Positions 17,597-25,718 of a DNA stretch of 64,000 nt are shown here, piece after piece; the stretch's first letter is position 1; the number at the start of each line of letters is the position of its first letter. Under the pieces are notes generated by a model that searched no databases, was not told where the DNA came from, and saw only the letters and a program-made list of their open reading frames with translations. Origin of the DNA: Rubrivivax sp. GTDB lineage: Bacteria; Pseudomonadota; Gammaproteobacteria; Burkholderiales; Burkholderiaceae_C. The stretch covers positions 40,686-104,685 of the forward strand of contig JAHCKS010000008.1 of NCBI GenBank assembly GCA_026125665.1. The letters run 5' to 3'. Both the position numbers and the translations under genes were made by a program.

Positions 17597-18799
17597 TCAG
17601 GCGGGCGCGCGCAACGCGGCCTCCGGGTCGTGGCCGTAGAGCCACCCGTTGGCGCGCAGCGGGTCGCCCTGCGCGAGCTCGGCATCGCGCCGAAGCTGCT
17701 CGGGGCCGTCGGGCAGGTGGTTGCGCAACTCGCGGCCGCGGCTCATCAGCTGCACCTGGCTGGCGCGCGGCCGGCGCACGGCCTCGTAGCGCAGCAGCGC
17801 CTGCGGCGCGCTCTCGCGCGTGGCGCCGGCGAAGCAGGCGGCGAGCACCTGCGCGTCTTCCAGCGCCTGCGCCGCGCCCTGCCCGAAGAACGGCAGCATC
17901 GCGTGCGCCGCGTCGCCCAGCAGCGTGACGCGGCCGTCGGTCCACTGCGGCAGCGGGTCGCGGTCGTACAGGGCCCAGCGCATCGTGCGCCCGGCCGCGC
18001 CGACGAGCCCGCGCAGCCGGGCGTCCCAGCCTTCGAACTCCGCCGCGAGCTCGGCCACGTCGCCTTCGGCCGTCCACGACTCGGTGCGCCAGTCGCCCGC
18101 GGGCACGATGGCCACCAGGTTCACGAGCCGCCCGCCGGAGATCGGGTAGTGCACGACGTGGCGCCCGGGCCCGAGCCACAGCGTCTGCACGGGCCGCCGC
18201 GCATGCGCGGGTGCACGTTCGGCGTCGATCAGGCAGCGGAAGGCACACAGCCCCGAGAAGCGCGGCGACGGCGCGGCGGCCGGGCCGGGCAACGCCGACG
18301 CGACCACCGAGTGGATGCCGTCGGCGCCGACGACGACGTCGGCCACGACCTCGTGCCGCGTGCCGTCGCGCGAGCTGAAGGTGATCTCGACCTCGCCGCC
18401 GGACTGCCGGCAGCCGATGCAGCGGTGATCGAGCCGCAGCTGCTGCGGCGGCAGCGCCTCCTGCAGCAGCGCCAGCAGGTCGGCACGGTGCGCCACGTAG
18501 CACGGCGCGCCGTACATCCGTTCGCACGCCTCGCCCATCGGCTGCACGAAGAGCACGCGGCCGTCCTGCCAGCGGCGGAACTCCCACGCCGCCTCGAGGC
18601 GCACGGCGAAGCGCGCGAGCCCGTCCGCCAGGCCGAGCAGCGCCAGCGGCCGCACCATGTTCGGCGCCACGACGACGCCGGCGCCCACCTCGCGCAGCAC
18701 CGGGGCCTGTTCGTAGACCGTGGCGTCCAGCCCGGCCCTGCGGAGAAGGAGCGCGGCGGCCAGCCCGCCGAGGCCGCCGCCGACGATGGCGATTCGCAT
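17597..18799 (-). CDS. FAD-dependent aromatic-ring monooxygenase (salicylate/3-hydroxybenzoate hydroxylase type)
   Basis: A 400-residue group A flavoprotein hydroxylase. MRIAIVGGGLGGLAAALLL gives the FAD dinucleotide fold (GGGLGG, residues 7-12). VVVGADGIHSVV is the DG motif used for FAD and NADPH, and VTLLGDAAHAMLPFFGQGAA is the GD motif that contacts the FAD ribityl chain. Length and motif spacing match salicylate 1-hydroxylase or 3-hydroxybenzoate 6-hydroxylase. Those enzymes add one hydroxyl to an aromatic acid using NAD(P)H and O2. It is a single gene convergent with the TrpB2-like gene, so its pathway partners are not local. The intradiol dioxygenase at 41.6 kb is a conceivable downstream enzyme. 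Confidence 0.9.
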   Translation of the reverse strand: MRIAIVGGGLGGLAAALLLRRAGLDATVYEQAPVLREVGAGVVVAPNMVRPLALLGLADGLARFAVRLEAAWEFRRWQDGRVLFVQPMGEACERMYGAPCYVAHRADLLALLQEALPPQQLRLDHRCIGCRQSGGEVEITFSSRDGTRHEVVADVVVGADGIHSVVASALPGPAAAPSPRFSGLCAFRCLIDAERAPAHARRPVQTLWLGPGRHVVHYPISGGRLVNLVAIVPAGDWRTESWTAEGDVAELAAEFEGWDARLRGLVGAAGRTMRWALYDRDPLPQWTDGRVTLLGDAAHAMLPFFGQGAAQALEDAQVLAACFAGATRESAPQALLRYEAVRRPRASQVQLMSRGRELRNHLPDGPEQLRRDAELAQGDPLRANGWLYGHDPEAALRAPA

Positions 18800-18883
18800 G
18801 CAGCGCAGGATAGTGGCTCCCGCACCGCACGCGCCGCGGCGGCGCGCCAGCCCGCGCGGGCGACGCCCTTCGCCGGGCGCGCG

Positions 18884-21331
18884 TCAGGCGCGGCGTGCCA
18901 TCTGCTCGGCGAGGCTGTCCTTGAAGGGCAGCCGCCGCAGGCGCACCCCGCAGGCGTTGAAGATGGCGTTGGCGAGTGCCGGCGCCACCGTCGCGATGCC
19001 CATCTCGCCGCAGCCGACGGGGTCGCGTTCGCTCGGCATCACGATCACCTCCAGCCGCCGGGGTGCGCGCGCCAGCGGCAGCAGCGGGTAGTCGGCGAAG
19101 CTGCGCTGCACGACGCGGCCGTCGTCGAAGGTGATCTCCTGCAGCAGCGCCGCGGCCAGCCCGTCGATCGTGCCGCCTTCCATCTGCGCTTCGACGCCAA
19201 GCGGGTTGATGGCACGACCGCAATCGACGGCGCAGACGACCCGCTCGATCGCCAGCTCGCCACGTTCGCCCACCTGCACCTGCACGGCGTGCGCGGCGTA
19301 GCCGCCGAAGGTGAAGTGCGCGGCCAGGCCGAGACCGCGGCGTTCGCTGCGCCGGCTGCGGTTCGCCGCGCTCCAGCCGATGGCCGCGGCGACGCGCTCG
19401 AGCACGGCGGCCAGCCGCGCCGGCTCGAAGTGCGGGCCGCCGTGCTGGCCGTACGGCAGGCGCTCGGTGGCGCCGCTTGCGTCATCGCTGCCACCACTGC
19501 GGCCGCGATCGCCACCACCACCACCACCGTGGCTGCCATCGCCGCCGCGCAGCAGCGCCAGCCGCAGCGCCAGCGCGTCGCGGCTGGCCGCGTGCGCGAT
19601 CTCGTCGATGAAGCTCTGCACCACGAAGGCGTTGGCCCAGTGCGCCGGCGCGCGCCACGAGCCGCGCGGCAGCGTCGACGCGGCGGCGCACCACTCGAGC
19701 CGCAGGTTCGGCACGCGCCGGGCCGGGAAGTCGTCGACGTAGAGCTCGGGCTTGTAGGCGTCCTCGGGCTTCAGCCCCGGGCGGCGGTGGTGCTTGGTGG
19801 CGCTGGCCAGCTTGTGGTGCCAGCCGGTGACGTGGCCGGCAGCGTCGAGCGCGGCACGCAGCCGGTGGTGGCCGCCGGGACGGTAGGCGTCGCAGCGCAG
19901 GTCGTCCTCGCGCGTCCACATCAACTGCACCGGCCGGCCGCGCGCCGCCGCGTTCGCCGAGGCGGCACAGGCCTTGGCGACGAGCGCCGCCTCGGTCACG
20001 TAGTCGGCCAGCAGACGGCGGCCGAAGCCGCCACCGGCGCGCGTCATGCGCACCTCGACCTTGTCGCGCGCGATGCCGGTGACGGTGAACACGCGCCGCG
20101 GCACCACCCCCGGCGACTGCGTCGCGACGACGACACGCGCGCTGCGGCCGTCGGCGGCCAGCTGCACGCAGGCGTTCGGCGGCTCCATCGGCGCGTGCGC
20201 GCCGAACGGCAGCACGTAGTCGGCCTCGACCACGCGCGCCGCGGCGCGCAGCGCCGCGTCGAGGTCGCCGTCGTCGCGCACCACCTGTCCCGGCGCGGCG
20301 AGCAGCCGCGTGCACTGCGCATCGAAGCCGTGGCTCGACTCGCCGGCCCCGGCCCCCTTCGACCAGCGCACGTTCAGCGCCGCGCGGCCCTGCAACGCCG
20401 CCCAGGTGTCGCGGGCGACCACGGCGACGCCGGTGACGAGGTTGTCGGTGATCGGCGCGCCGGGCTTCGGGCCGGGCACGACGACGACCTCGACCACGCC
20501 GGGCACGGCGCGTGCCGCCGAGTCGTCCACCGTTTCGATGCCGCCTTCGAACCACGGGCAGCGCGCCATCACCACGACGAGCGCGCCTTCGGTGGCGTCG
20601 AGCTCGAAGCGGCTGTCCAGCCCGTAGCGGGCGCGGCCGGTGACGATGTCGCGCGCGTCCACCACCTTCTGCGGCCGGCCGACGATGCGGTACTCGGCCG
20701 GCGACTTCAGCGGCGCGTGCAACGGCTTGCCGTCGCCGCCGGTGCGCTGCGGCAGGGCCGCCGCTTCGCGCGCCACGTCGGCATAACGCAGCGTGCGCCC
20801 GTCGGGGTGCCGCACGACACCTTCGCGCGTGCGCAGCCGCGCCGGGTCGGCCTCGCCCCAGCGCGCCGCCGCGGCGGCGACGATCAACGCGCGCGCGTCG
20901 GCGCCGAACTGCCGGTGGTCGGCCCAGGCCTCGCTGATGCTCGTGCTGCCGCCGGCCCCCTGCTCGCCGTAGATCCAGCGCGGCGGGTCGGCCAGGAAGT
21001 CCACCGCCAGCGGCAGCTGCTCGACGCGCACGTCGGCCCAGCGCAGGTCCAGCTCCTCGGCGATGAGCATCGGCAGCGCCGTGCGCACGCCCTGGCCGAT
21101 CTCGGGCTGGCGGCAGCCGATGACGACTCGGTTGTCCGGCTCGATGCGCACGAAGTGGCCGATGCGCGTGCCGCTGGCCGGCGCTGCGGCGGGCGACGAG
21201 GGCGACGCGGCGCCGACCTCGGCAGGCCGCAGCCACAACGCACCGCCTGCGGCTAGCGCGGCGTGCACGAAGCCGCGGCGGGTGATCGGGGCCGTGATCA
21301 CGGGCGCGGTTCGGCGTGTGGACGGGCTCAC
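18884..21331 (-). CDS. iorB: Molybdenum hydroxylase large subunit (isoquinoline 1-oxidoreductase beta / aldehyde oxidase type)
   Basis: An 815-residue xanthine-oxidase-family subunit that binds the molybdopterin cofactor. It has a twin-arginine-like N-terminus ([20 protein letters not shown] at 18-19), which suits periplasmic export with its iron-sulfur partner. Family landmarks include [20 protein letters not shown] near residue 67, [44 protein letters not shown] and the C-terminal [20 protein letters not shown] with the catalytic Glu. About residues 595-625 form a Gly/Ser/Asp-rich insert that is not part of the fold. It starts with GTG overlapping the iorA stop. No cytochrome c subunit or cofactor chaperone gene is adjacent. 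Substrate may be an N-heterocycle or aldehyde. Confidence 0.9.
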   Translation of the reverse strand: MSPSTRRTAPVITAPITRRGFVHAALAAGGALWLRPAEVGAASPSSPAAAPASGTRIGHFVRIEPDNRVVIGCRQPEIGQGVRTALPMLIAEELDLRWADVRVEQLPLAVDFLADPPRWIYGEQGAGGSTSISEAWADHRQFGADARALIVAAAAARWGEADPARLRTREGVVRHPDGRTLRYADVAREAAALPQRTGGDGKPLHAPLKSPAEYRIVGRPQKVVDARDIVTGRARYGLDSRFELDATEGALVVVMARCPWFEGGIETVDDSAARAVPGVVEVVVVPGPKPGAPITDNLVTGVAVVARDTWAALQGRAALNVRWSKGAGAGESSHGFDAQCTRLLAAPGQVVRDDGDLDAALRAAARVVEADYVLPFGAHAPMEPPNACVQLAADGRSARVVVATQSPGVVPRRVFTVTGIARDKVEVRMTRAGGGFGRRLLADYVTEAALVAKACAASANAAARGRPVQLMWTREDDLRCDAYRPGGHHRLRAALDAAGHVTGWHHKLASATKHHRRPGLKPEDAYKPELYVDDFPARRVPNLRLEWCAAASTLPRGSWRAPAHWANAFVVQSFIDEIAHAASRDALALRLALLRGGDGSHGGGGGGDRGRSGGSDDASGATERLPYGQHGGPHFEPARLAAVLERVAAAIGWSAANRSRRSERRGLGLAAHFTFGGYAAHAVQVQVGERGELAIERVVCAVDCGRAINPLGVEAQMEGGTIDGLAAALLQEITFDDGRVVQRSFADYPLLPLARAPRRLEVIVMPSERDPVGCGEMGIATVAPALANAIFNACGVRLRRLPFKDSLAEQMARRA

Positions 21332-21906
21332 GGCGCACCCCCTTGCTTCGCCGCCACGAGCATGAGCGCCGCGGCGCGGTGGATGGCGCGCCGCACGCGC
21401 ATCTGCGTGCCGCAGCGGCACAGGTTGGTGATGGCGCGATCGATGTCGGCATCGGTGGGTCGCGGCATGCGCTGCAGCAGGTCCACCGCGGCCATGATCT
21501 GCCCGGCCTGGCAGTAGCCGCACTGCGCCACGTCCTCGTCGAGCCAGGCCTGCTGCACCGGGTGCAGGGCTTCATCACCCTGGGGCGGTGCCACCGCGGT
21601 GGCGCCGCCCGGCGCCGGGGCCGGCACCGGCCTCGCCAGCCCTTCGATCGTGCGCACCGCGCGGCCGGCGACGGCCGACATCGGCGTCACGCACGAGCGC
21701 GCCGCGCGTCCGGCCACGTGCACGGTGCAGGCGCCGCACTGCCCCTCGCCGCAACCGTACTTCGTGCCCGTGAGTCGCAGCTCGTCACGCAGGAACCACA
21801 ACAGCGGCATGGCGCCATCGCCGCGGTAGCGGCGGCGCCTGCCGTTGACGGTGAGCACCGCGTCCAGGTGGTTCATCGTGCGCTCGCCCGGGGTCGGCTC
21901 GGCCAT
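21328..21906 (-). CDS. iorA: (2Fe-2S)-binding small subunit of molybdenum hydroxylase
   Basis: A 192-residue ferredoxin-like subunit with two [2Fe-2S] domains. The plant-type cluster ligands are C52, C57, C60 and C72 ([13 protein letters not shown]... then SC). The helical C-terminal domain has the second pair of motifs, QCGYCQAGQ and NLCRCGT. It passes electrons from the molybdenum site of the large subunit encoded next. A 30-residue Ala/Pro/Gly-rich linker (about residues 93-112) makes it slightly longer than usual (150-160). The gene overlaps the large subunit by GTGA. Confidence 0.93.
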   Translation of the reverse strand: MAEPTPGERTMNHLDAVLTVNGRRRRYRGDGAMPLLWFLRDELRLTGTKYGCGEGQCGACTVHVAGRAARSCVTPMSAVAGRAVRTIEGLARPVPAPAPGGATAVAPPQGDEALHPVQQAWLDEDVAQCGYCQAGQIMAAVDLLQRMPRPTDADIDRAITNLCRCGTQMRVRRAIHRAAALMLVAAKQGGAP

Positions 21907-22044
21907 CGGTGTTCCTCCTCGTGGGCTGCCGCGCCTGCGGAACAGAAGTGACCGGCGGCGGCGCGGGGATCCTGCGAGGCGCAGGCCGAGGTGCCCAGGT
22001 GGCAGGCGACGGGCGGCGGTTTTCTGGGGGCGAGCGGCGGTTGT

Positions 22045-22225
22045 CGCCGCGCCACGCCTGGGGGGTCATCTCGAAGGCAAAGCCCAGGCTGAAGACACGC
22101 TCGATCCGGCCCTCGAGGATGGCCGGGAAGCCCCGAGGTACACCGGGGCCACGAAGGCCAGCGCGTCCGCCTGCGCCACCTTGGCCTGTTGCTCGGCCGG
22201 CGTTGGGGTATGGTCCTTCCGGGCC
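22045..22225 (-). pseudogene. Remnant of an NAD(P)H:quinone/FMN oxidoreductase gene
   Basis: On the minus strand one frame reads KDHTPTPAEQQAKVAQADAL followed by AFVAPVYLG, then after a frameshift near 22128 another reads GFPAILEGRIERVFSLGFAF and [10 protein letters not shown]. Joined, these match the central part of flavodoxin-fold NAD(P)H dehydrogenases (WrbA/KefF/YwrO type), where such segments form the NAD(P)H pocket. Neither the N-terminal flavin loop nor the C-terminal third can be found. The 366-base gap between iorA and the formyltransferase gene therefore holds a decayed internal fragment. Confidence 0.6.
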
Positions 22226-22271
22226 GCGGCGCCGGGTCTCTTGCGCCGATGGAGGCGGCCCCTTCACCCCT

Positions 22272-23453
22272 TCATGCCCTGGCGGGCGCGCGATCGTCCA
22301 GCGCGATGTCGATCATCATCTTCTGCGCCAGCGCGCCGAGATCGCGCCTGAGCGCCTCGATGTCGACGCTGCCGGGCACGCGCACGCGCGCCGTCACCTT
22401 GAAGGCCGGGCGGCCGGGGTGCGTGCCGTCGCCGCCCGCGCCGCCGCGCTGGATGTCGGTGTCCAGCGCGTCGATGCTCACGCCGCGTTCGGCCAGCAGC
22501 GTGGTGAACTGGCTGACGACACCGACACGGTCCTCGCCCGTCAGCTGCAGCTGGCAGGCGCGGAAGCCCGGCGGCAGCGCGCTCGCGCCGTCGCTCGCCG
22601 AGACGACGACGCGCAGGCCGGTGGACTCCAGCGCGCGCAGCGCGTCGGTGAGCGGCTGCGCGCTGGCGCGCGGCAGCTCGAAGTGCACGACGCCGGCGAA
22701 CTCGCCGGCGATGCTGGCCATGCGGCTGGCCGCCCAGTTGGCGCCGTGGCGCAGCGCGCGCTCGGCGATCTGGCGCACGATGCCCGGGCGGTCGGGGCCG
22801 ATGACGAGCACGACGAGCGACGTGTTCGCCGGCGCCTCGCCTTCGGCCAGCACGGCGGCCTTGCGCAGCATCGGCGCGCGCGTGGCGAATGCCGGGTCCT
22901 GCGCCTTCGCGGGCACCTCGCCGTGGTCGCGCGCGTGGCGCACCACTTCCGTCAGCAGGCGCAGGCCCATCGGCGCCAACGCGCGCTCCCACAGCTCGCG
23001 CGCGCCCTCGCCCTTGCCGACGAAACACCAGTCCTGCGCGGCGATGGCGCCGGCGTCCCAGCCGTCGGCGAGGTGGTACACCGAGCCGCCGGCGATCGGG
23101 TCGCCTTCGAGGATCGTCCACTCCACCGCGGCGATGCCGCGGTGCCGTGGCAGCAGCGAAGGGTGGTAGCCCACGCCGCGCAGCCGCGCGCGCGCCAGCG
23201 CCTCGTCGCTGACGCGCGCATGCGTGTGCGCGGCGACGATGAGGTCGGTGCCTTCGGGGATGGCCTCGCCCGGCACGATCTTCGGGTCGGCGAGCACGTT
23301 CACCGGCACGCCCGCCGCCTGCGCGGCCAGCGCCAGCCGGTCGTCTGCCGCCGGCGCGACCACCGCCGCGATCTGCACGCCGGTCTCCTTGCGCAGCGCC
23401 TCGAACACGAGCGCGCCGAAGTAGCGCGAGCCCACCACCGTCACCTTGAACAC
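22272..23453 (-). CDS. Formyltransferase-fold protein fused to two ACT (GcvR-type) domains
   Basis: A 393-residue two-part protein. Residues 1-200 are a formyl-THF-type transferase domain (MFKVTVVGSRYFGALVFEAL, GYHPSLLPRHRG at 95-106, YHLADGWDAG near 127-136). Residues from about 225 carry two ACT domains in the style of the glycine cleavage repressor GcvR (LVVLVIGPDRPGIVRQIAER and LTGEDRVGVVSQFTTLLAER). PurU has ACT and formyltransferase domains in the opposite order. The conserved catalytic Asn of the N-x-H motif is Gly here (G95), while H97 and D133 remain. The GTG start at 23453 follows GAGAGAGGGAACGACG; an ATG at 23474 lacks a ribosome site. It may sense an amino acid and act on formyl-folate, or be a regulator. 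Inference only. Confidence 0.82.
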   Translation of the reverse strand: MFKVTVVGSRYFGALVFEALRKETGVQIAAVVAPAADDRLALAAQAAGVPVNVLADPKIVPGEAIPEGTDLIVAAHTHARVSDEALARARLRGVGYHPSLLPRHRGIAAVEWTILEGDPIAGGSVYHLADGWDAGAIAAQDWCFVGKGEGARELWERALAPMGLRLLTEVVRHARDHGEVPAKAQDPAFATRAPMLRKAAVLAEGEAPANTSLVVLVIGPDRPGIVRQIAERALRHGANWAASRMASIAGEFAGVVHFELPRASAQPLTDALRALESTGLRVVVSASDGASALPPGFRACQLQLTGEDRVGVVSQFTTLLAERGVSIDALDTDIQRGGAGGDGTHPGRPAFKVTARVRVPGSVDIEALRRDLGALAQKMMIDIALDDRAPARA

Positions 23454-23579
23454 CGTCGTTCCCTCTCTCGTCATGGGCCGGCTGGCCGAACGGGAGGCAT
23501 TGTCGCCGCGGGGCAGCGTCCCACCGCACGGCGCGATGGCGCCGCAGGCCGAGCGCGGCCGGCGCGGCACCGCGCGGCC

Positions 23580-24163
23580 TCAGCGCGGCGGCTTGCCGTC
23601 GACCACGGCCGCGCCGGCCTCGTCGTCGATCGCCTTCTGCACCGCGCGGTACAAGGCCTCGCGCGCTTCGCTCGACGCGCGGTCGCTCGCACACGATGCT
23701 CGGCCCGTCGGCACGCGGCCGCGCGCCGTTCAGGATGAACTGCCCGAAGTGGGCGAAGTCGCGCGTCGCGGCCTGGATGCAACAGCCGCTGATCTCCCGG
23801 CCCGTGCGGTTGACGATCCACGTCGCGGGCTGCTCCGTGCAGCACCACCAGCGCGGCGCTGCGCTGGCCGGCCATGCAGGCGTCGACGTCCACCGCCAGC
23901 CTGGCGAGCGGCGGCCCCGGCGGCAGCGGCATCGGCGCCCCATTGCCCGCGGCGACGACACGCGACTTTGCCAGCACCGGCAGCCGGTCGAGCGCGCGAA
24001 AGGCCGCGTCGCGCTGCCGCTGGCTCCAGAAGAGGATGTCGCGGTTCGTCGGCAGCGCCACCAGCAGGCCGCGCGTTTCCTTGTCCAGCGAGGCCCACAC
24101 GCCCGCGCCGGCGAGCAACACGGCAGCCACGAGGCCGAGGGTGATCTTCTTCCAGCGCCTCAT
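23580..24163 (-). pseudogene. Serine hydrolase (beta-lactamase / 6-aminohexanoate-dimer hydrolase family), internally deleted
   Basis: The first frame from 24163 reads a signal-anchor MRRWKKITLGLVAAVLLAGA then NRDILFWSQRQRDAAFRALD and ends at RSAALVVLHG near 23842. The next frame reads EQPATWIVNRTGREISGCC followed by IQAATRDFAHFGQFILNGA, the C-terminal block of class C beta-lactamase-like serine hydrolases. A second shift near 23685 gives ASSEAREALYRAVQKAID and a C-terminal end at 23580. About 200 residues normally present between the first two blocks are missing, including the SxxK nucleophile and the YxN motif. The product cannot be active. A relic of one gene with one deletion and at least one frameshift. 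Confidence 0.85.
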
Positions 24164-24230
24164 CGCGACGGCTTACTCACCGACCGAGTGACGACGGCCC
24201 GCATTGGACACGATGGCAGCAGTGGGCGGT

Positions 24231-24583
24231 CCACGATCACGGCGCGCCGGGCCGACGCCGTGGGGCCGCTCAGGGCATGGCACCCGAACACACGACGAAG
24301 GTCCGAGCGACCGTCACCGCCGCCGCCGCGCCGCGGGTGCCATGCCCTGCGCGGCCCCACGGCATCGGCCCTCGACGTACTTGGGTGGCATCCGGCGGGC
24401 GGGGTCTCGCAGCGCCGTGCCCTTCGAGCCCGCGCGAAGACCACGAGCGCCTCGGGCAAGTCCGAGGTCGGTGGGAGCCGCTCAGGGCTTGGCACCCGAG
24501 GCGCGGCTGCCGACCTTGGAGTGCAGATAGCGGTGAGCCGTGTGTTCGGGTGCCAGGCCCTGAGCGACTCCCCACGGCCTCGG
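24231..24583 (-). repeat. Family-B double palindromic element (B1)
   Basis: Two hairpin units. Unit 1: 37-base arms at 24250-24286 and 24334-24370 pair at 35 of 37 positions around a 47-base core. Unit 2: 38-base arms at 24462-24499 and 24546-24583 pair at 33 of 38 around a 46-base core that weakly resembles the first core inverted. The arms of both units share GCTCAGGGC and GGCACCCG. The spacer carries CGAAGACCACGAGCGCC (24435-24451), a weaker form of the family-A/C motif on the minus strand. The flank 24231-24287 recurs at the right end of the window with one mismatch in 57. Confidence 0.85.
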
Positions 24584-24630
24584 ACTGGCACGCCGCGGTT
24601 CCGCATGAAGCAGGTTCAGCTTCTTGAGAG

Positions 24631-24785
24631 AGGTGGTGGCGCGCCAAGGCCGCCGGTTGGTCGGCTCCGCGAGCGTCCTCTCTCGAGGGACCAGGGAAGC
24701 CGGGCCGCCGGAAGGATGGCCGATCGAGAACATACAAGGACATTCGCGCAGCAGGGCCCCCCGTCGGCCCGAGCCCGCCACCACC
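24631..24785 (+). repeat. Shortened family-A element (A4)
   Basis: It begins with arm X (GGTGGTGGCGCGCCAAGGCC at 24632), keeps the first bases of the core (TCCGCGAGCGTCCTC), then jumps to the last bases of the inverted core (AGGACATTCGCG at about 24737) and arm Z' (GCAGGGCCCCCCGTCGGCCC at 24751) ending at 24785. It lacks the central motif and most of both cores. With the family-B element it fills the 637-base gap between the serine hydrolase relic and the MetF-like gene. Confidence 0.8.
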
Positions 24786-24800
24786 CGCGAAGTGCAACCC

Positions 24801-25718
24801 TCAGAGCACCGGCGCCACCGCCGTGCTGGCGCTCACGCGCTCGTGCACCCAGCGCGCCGTGCGCACGACGCCGCCGAAGCTGAACAGGTGCACGCCGACG
24901 ACGTTGTCGTGCCGCTGCGCGTAGCGCGCCGCCGCGGCCAGCTGCTCCGAAGGCTCGGTGTGCACCATCAGCTGCGCGATGCGCGTGCCCAGCGACGTGA
25001 GCGCGCGCCGCGCCGCGCCGACGCCGCAGCGCTGCGCGTAGCGCAGCAGCTGCACGGGGTCGCTCGGGCCTGGCATGCCCACGTACACCGGCAGTTGCGG
25101 CGCCTGCTGGTGCAGCGCGGCGAGCAGCGCCACGATGCGCTCGGGCGCGAAGCTGAACTGCGTCACCGCGTAGACGCCCAGGCCCTGCGCCGCCGCGGCG
25201 TGCAGCTTCGCGGCGAAGGCGGCCTGCAGCGCCGGCTGCGCGATCTTCGGGTGCCCCTCTGGATAGACGGCGATGCCGATCTCGCGCACGCCGGCGTCGC
25301 GCAGGATGCCGCTCTCGAGCAGCTCGACGCTGTCGCGCCACGGCCCTTGCGGGAGGTCCTCGTCGCCGCCGACGAGCATGACGCGGTGCACGCCGTGCTC
25401 GCGCACCGCCTGCTCGAGGAAGGCCACGAGGTCGGCGCGTGTCGTGGCGCGCCGGGCCGCGACGTGCGGCACCGGGTCGAAGCCGCGTGCACGGATGTCG
25501 GCCAGCAGCGGCAGCGAAAGCGCCGGCGGCCGCGCCGGCAGCGAAGGCACGTAGATGCCGGTGCCGGACGGCAGGAACGGCGCCGCGTCGGCGAGCGCGC
25601 CGGCCTCGCGCACGGTGATCTCGATCGACGCGTTGCCCAGCAGCTCGGCCAGCGTGTCGGCGAGCGGGCGCTCGGCCGTGGAAGCCGGCACGGGCGCGGC
25701 AATGGACGGAGCGCTCAT
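24801..25718 (-). CDS. Methylenetetrahydrofolate reductase-like protein (MetF family)
   Basis: A 305-residue TIM-barrel protein related to MetF but divergent. It keeps the barrel pattern and folate/FAD-site segments such as GIYVPSLPARPPALSLPLLA and FDPVPHVAARRATTRADLVA, with the family's VPHxxxR theme. HRVMLVGGDEDLP fits the MetF G-G-D loop. The late YAVTQFSFAPERIVALLAAL resembles the MetF TQ-F-D region. It starts directly after the stop of a methyltransferase gene (no gap), so the two are one operon. Such pairs are seen in one-carbon and demethylation pathways. It may move C1 units between folate and the methyltransferase's substrate. The pairing suggests, but does not prove, this. Confidence 0.8.
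   Translation of the reverse strand: MSAPSIAAPVPASTAERPLADTLAELLGNASIEITVREAGALADAAPFLPSGTGIYVPSLPARPPALSLPLLADIRARGFDPVPHVAARRATTRADLVAFLEQAVREHGVHRVMLVGGDEDLPQGPWRDSVELLESGILRDAGVREIGIAVYPEGHPKIAQPALQAAFAAKLHAAAAQGLGVYAVTQFSFAPERIVALLAALHQQAPQLPVYVGMPGPSDPVQLLRYAQRCGVGAARRALTSLGTRIAQLMVHTEPSEQLAAAARYAQRHDNVVGVHLFSFGGVVRTARWVHERVSASTAVAPVL

Noticed and set aside
17630-21256. A second very long + strand frame opposite the FAD monooxygenase and iorB genes.
   Set aside because: It crosses two well-supported minus-strand genes and their intergenic gap, and shows the same low-complexity composition as other shadows.
24231-24785. An insertion sequence remnant with transposase.
   Set aside because: No frame in the gap has transposase motifs such as a DDE, HUH or DEDD site; only short paired arms and cores are seen.
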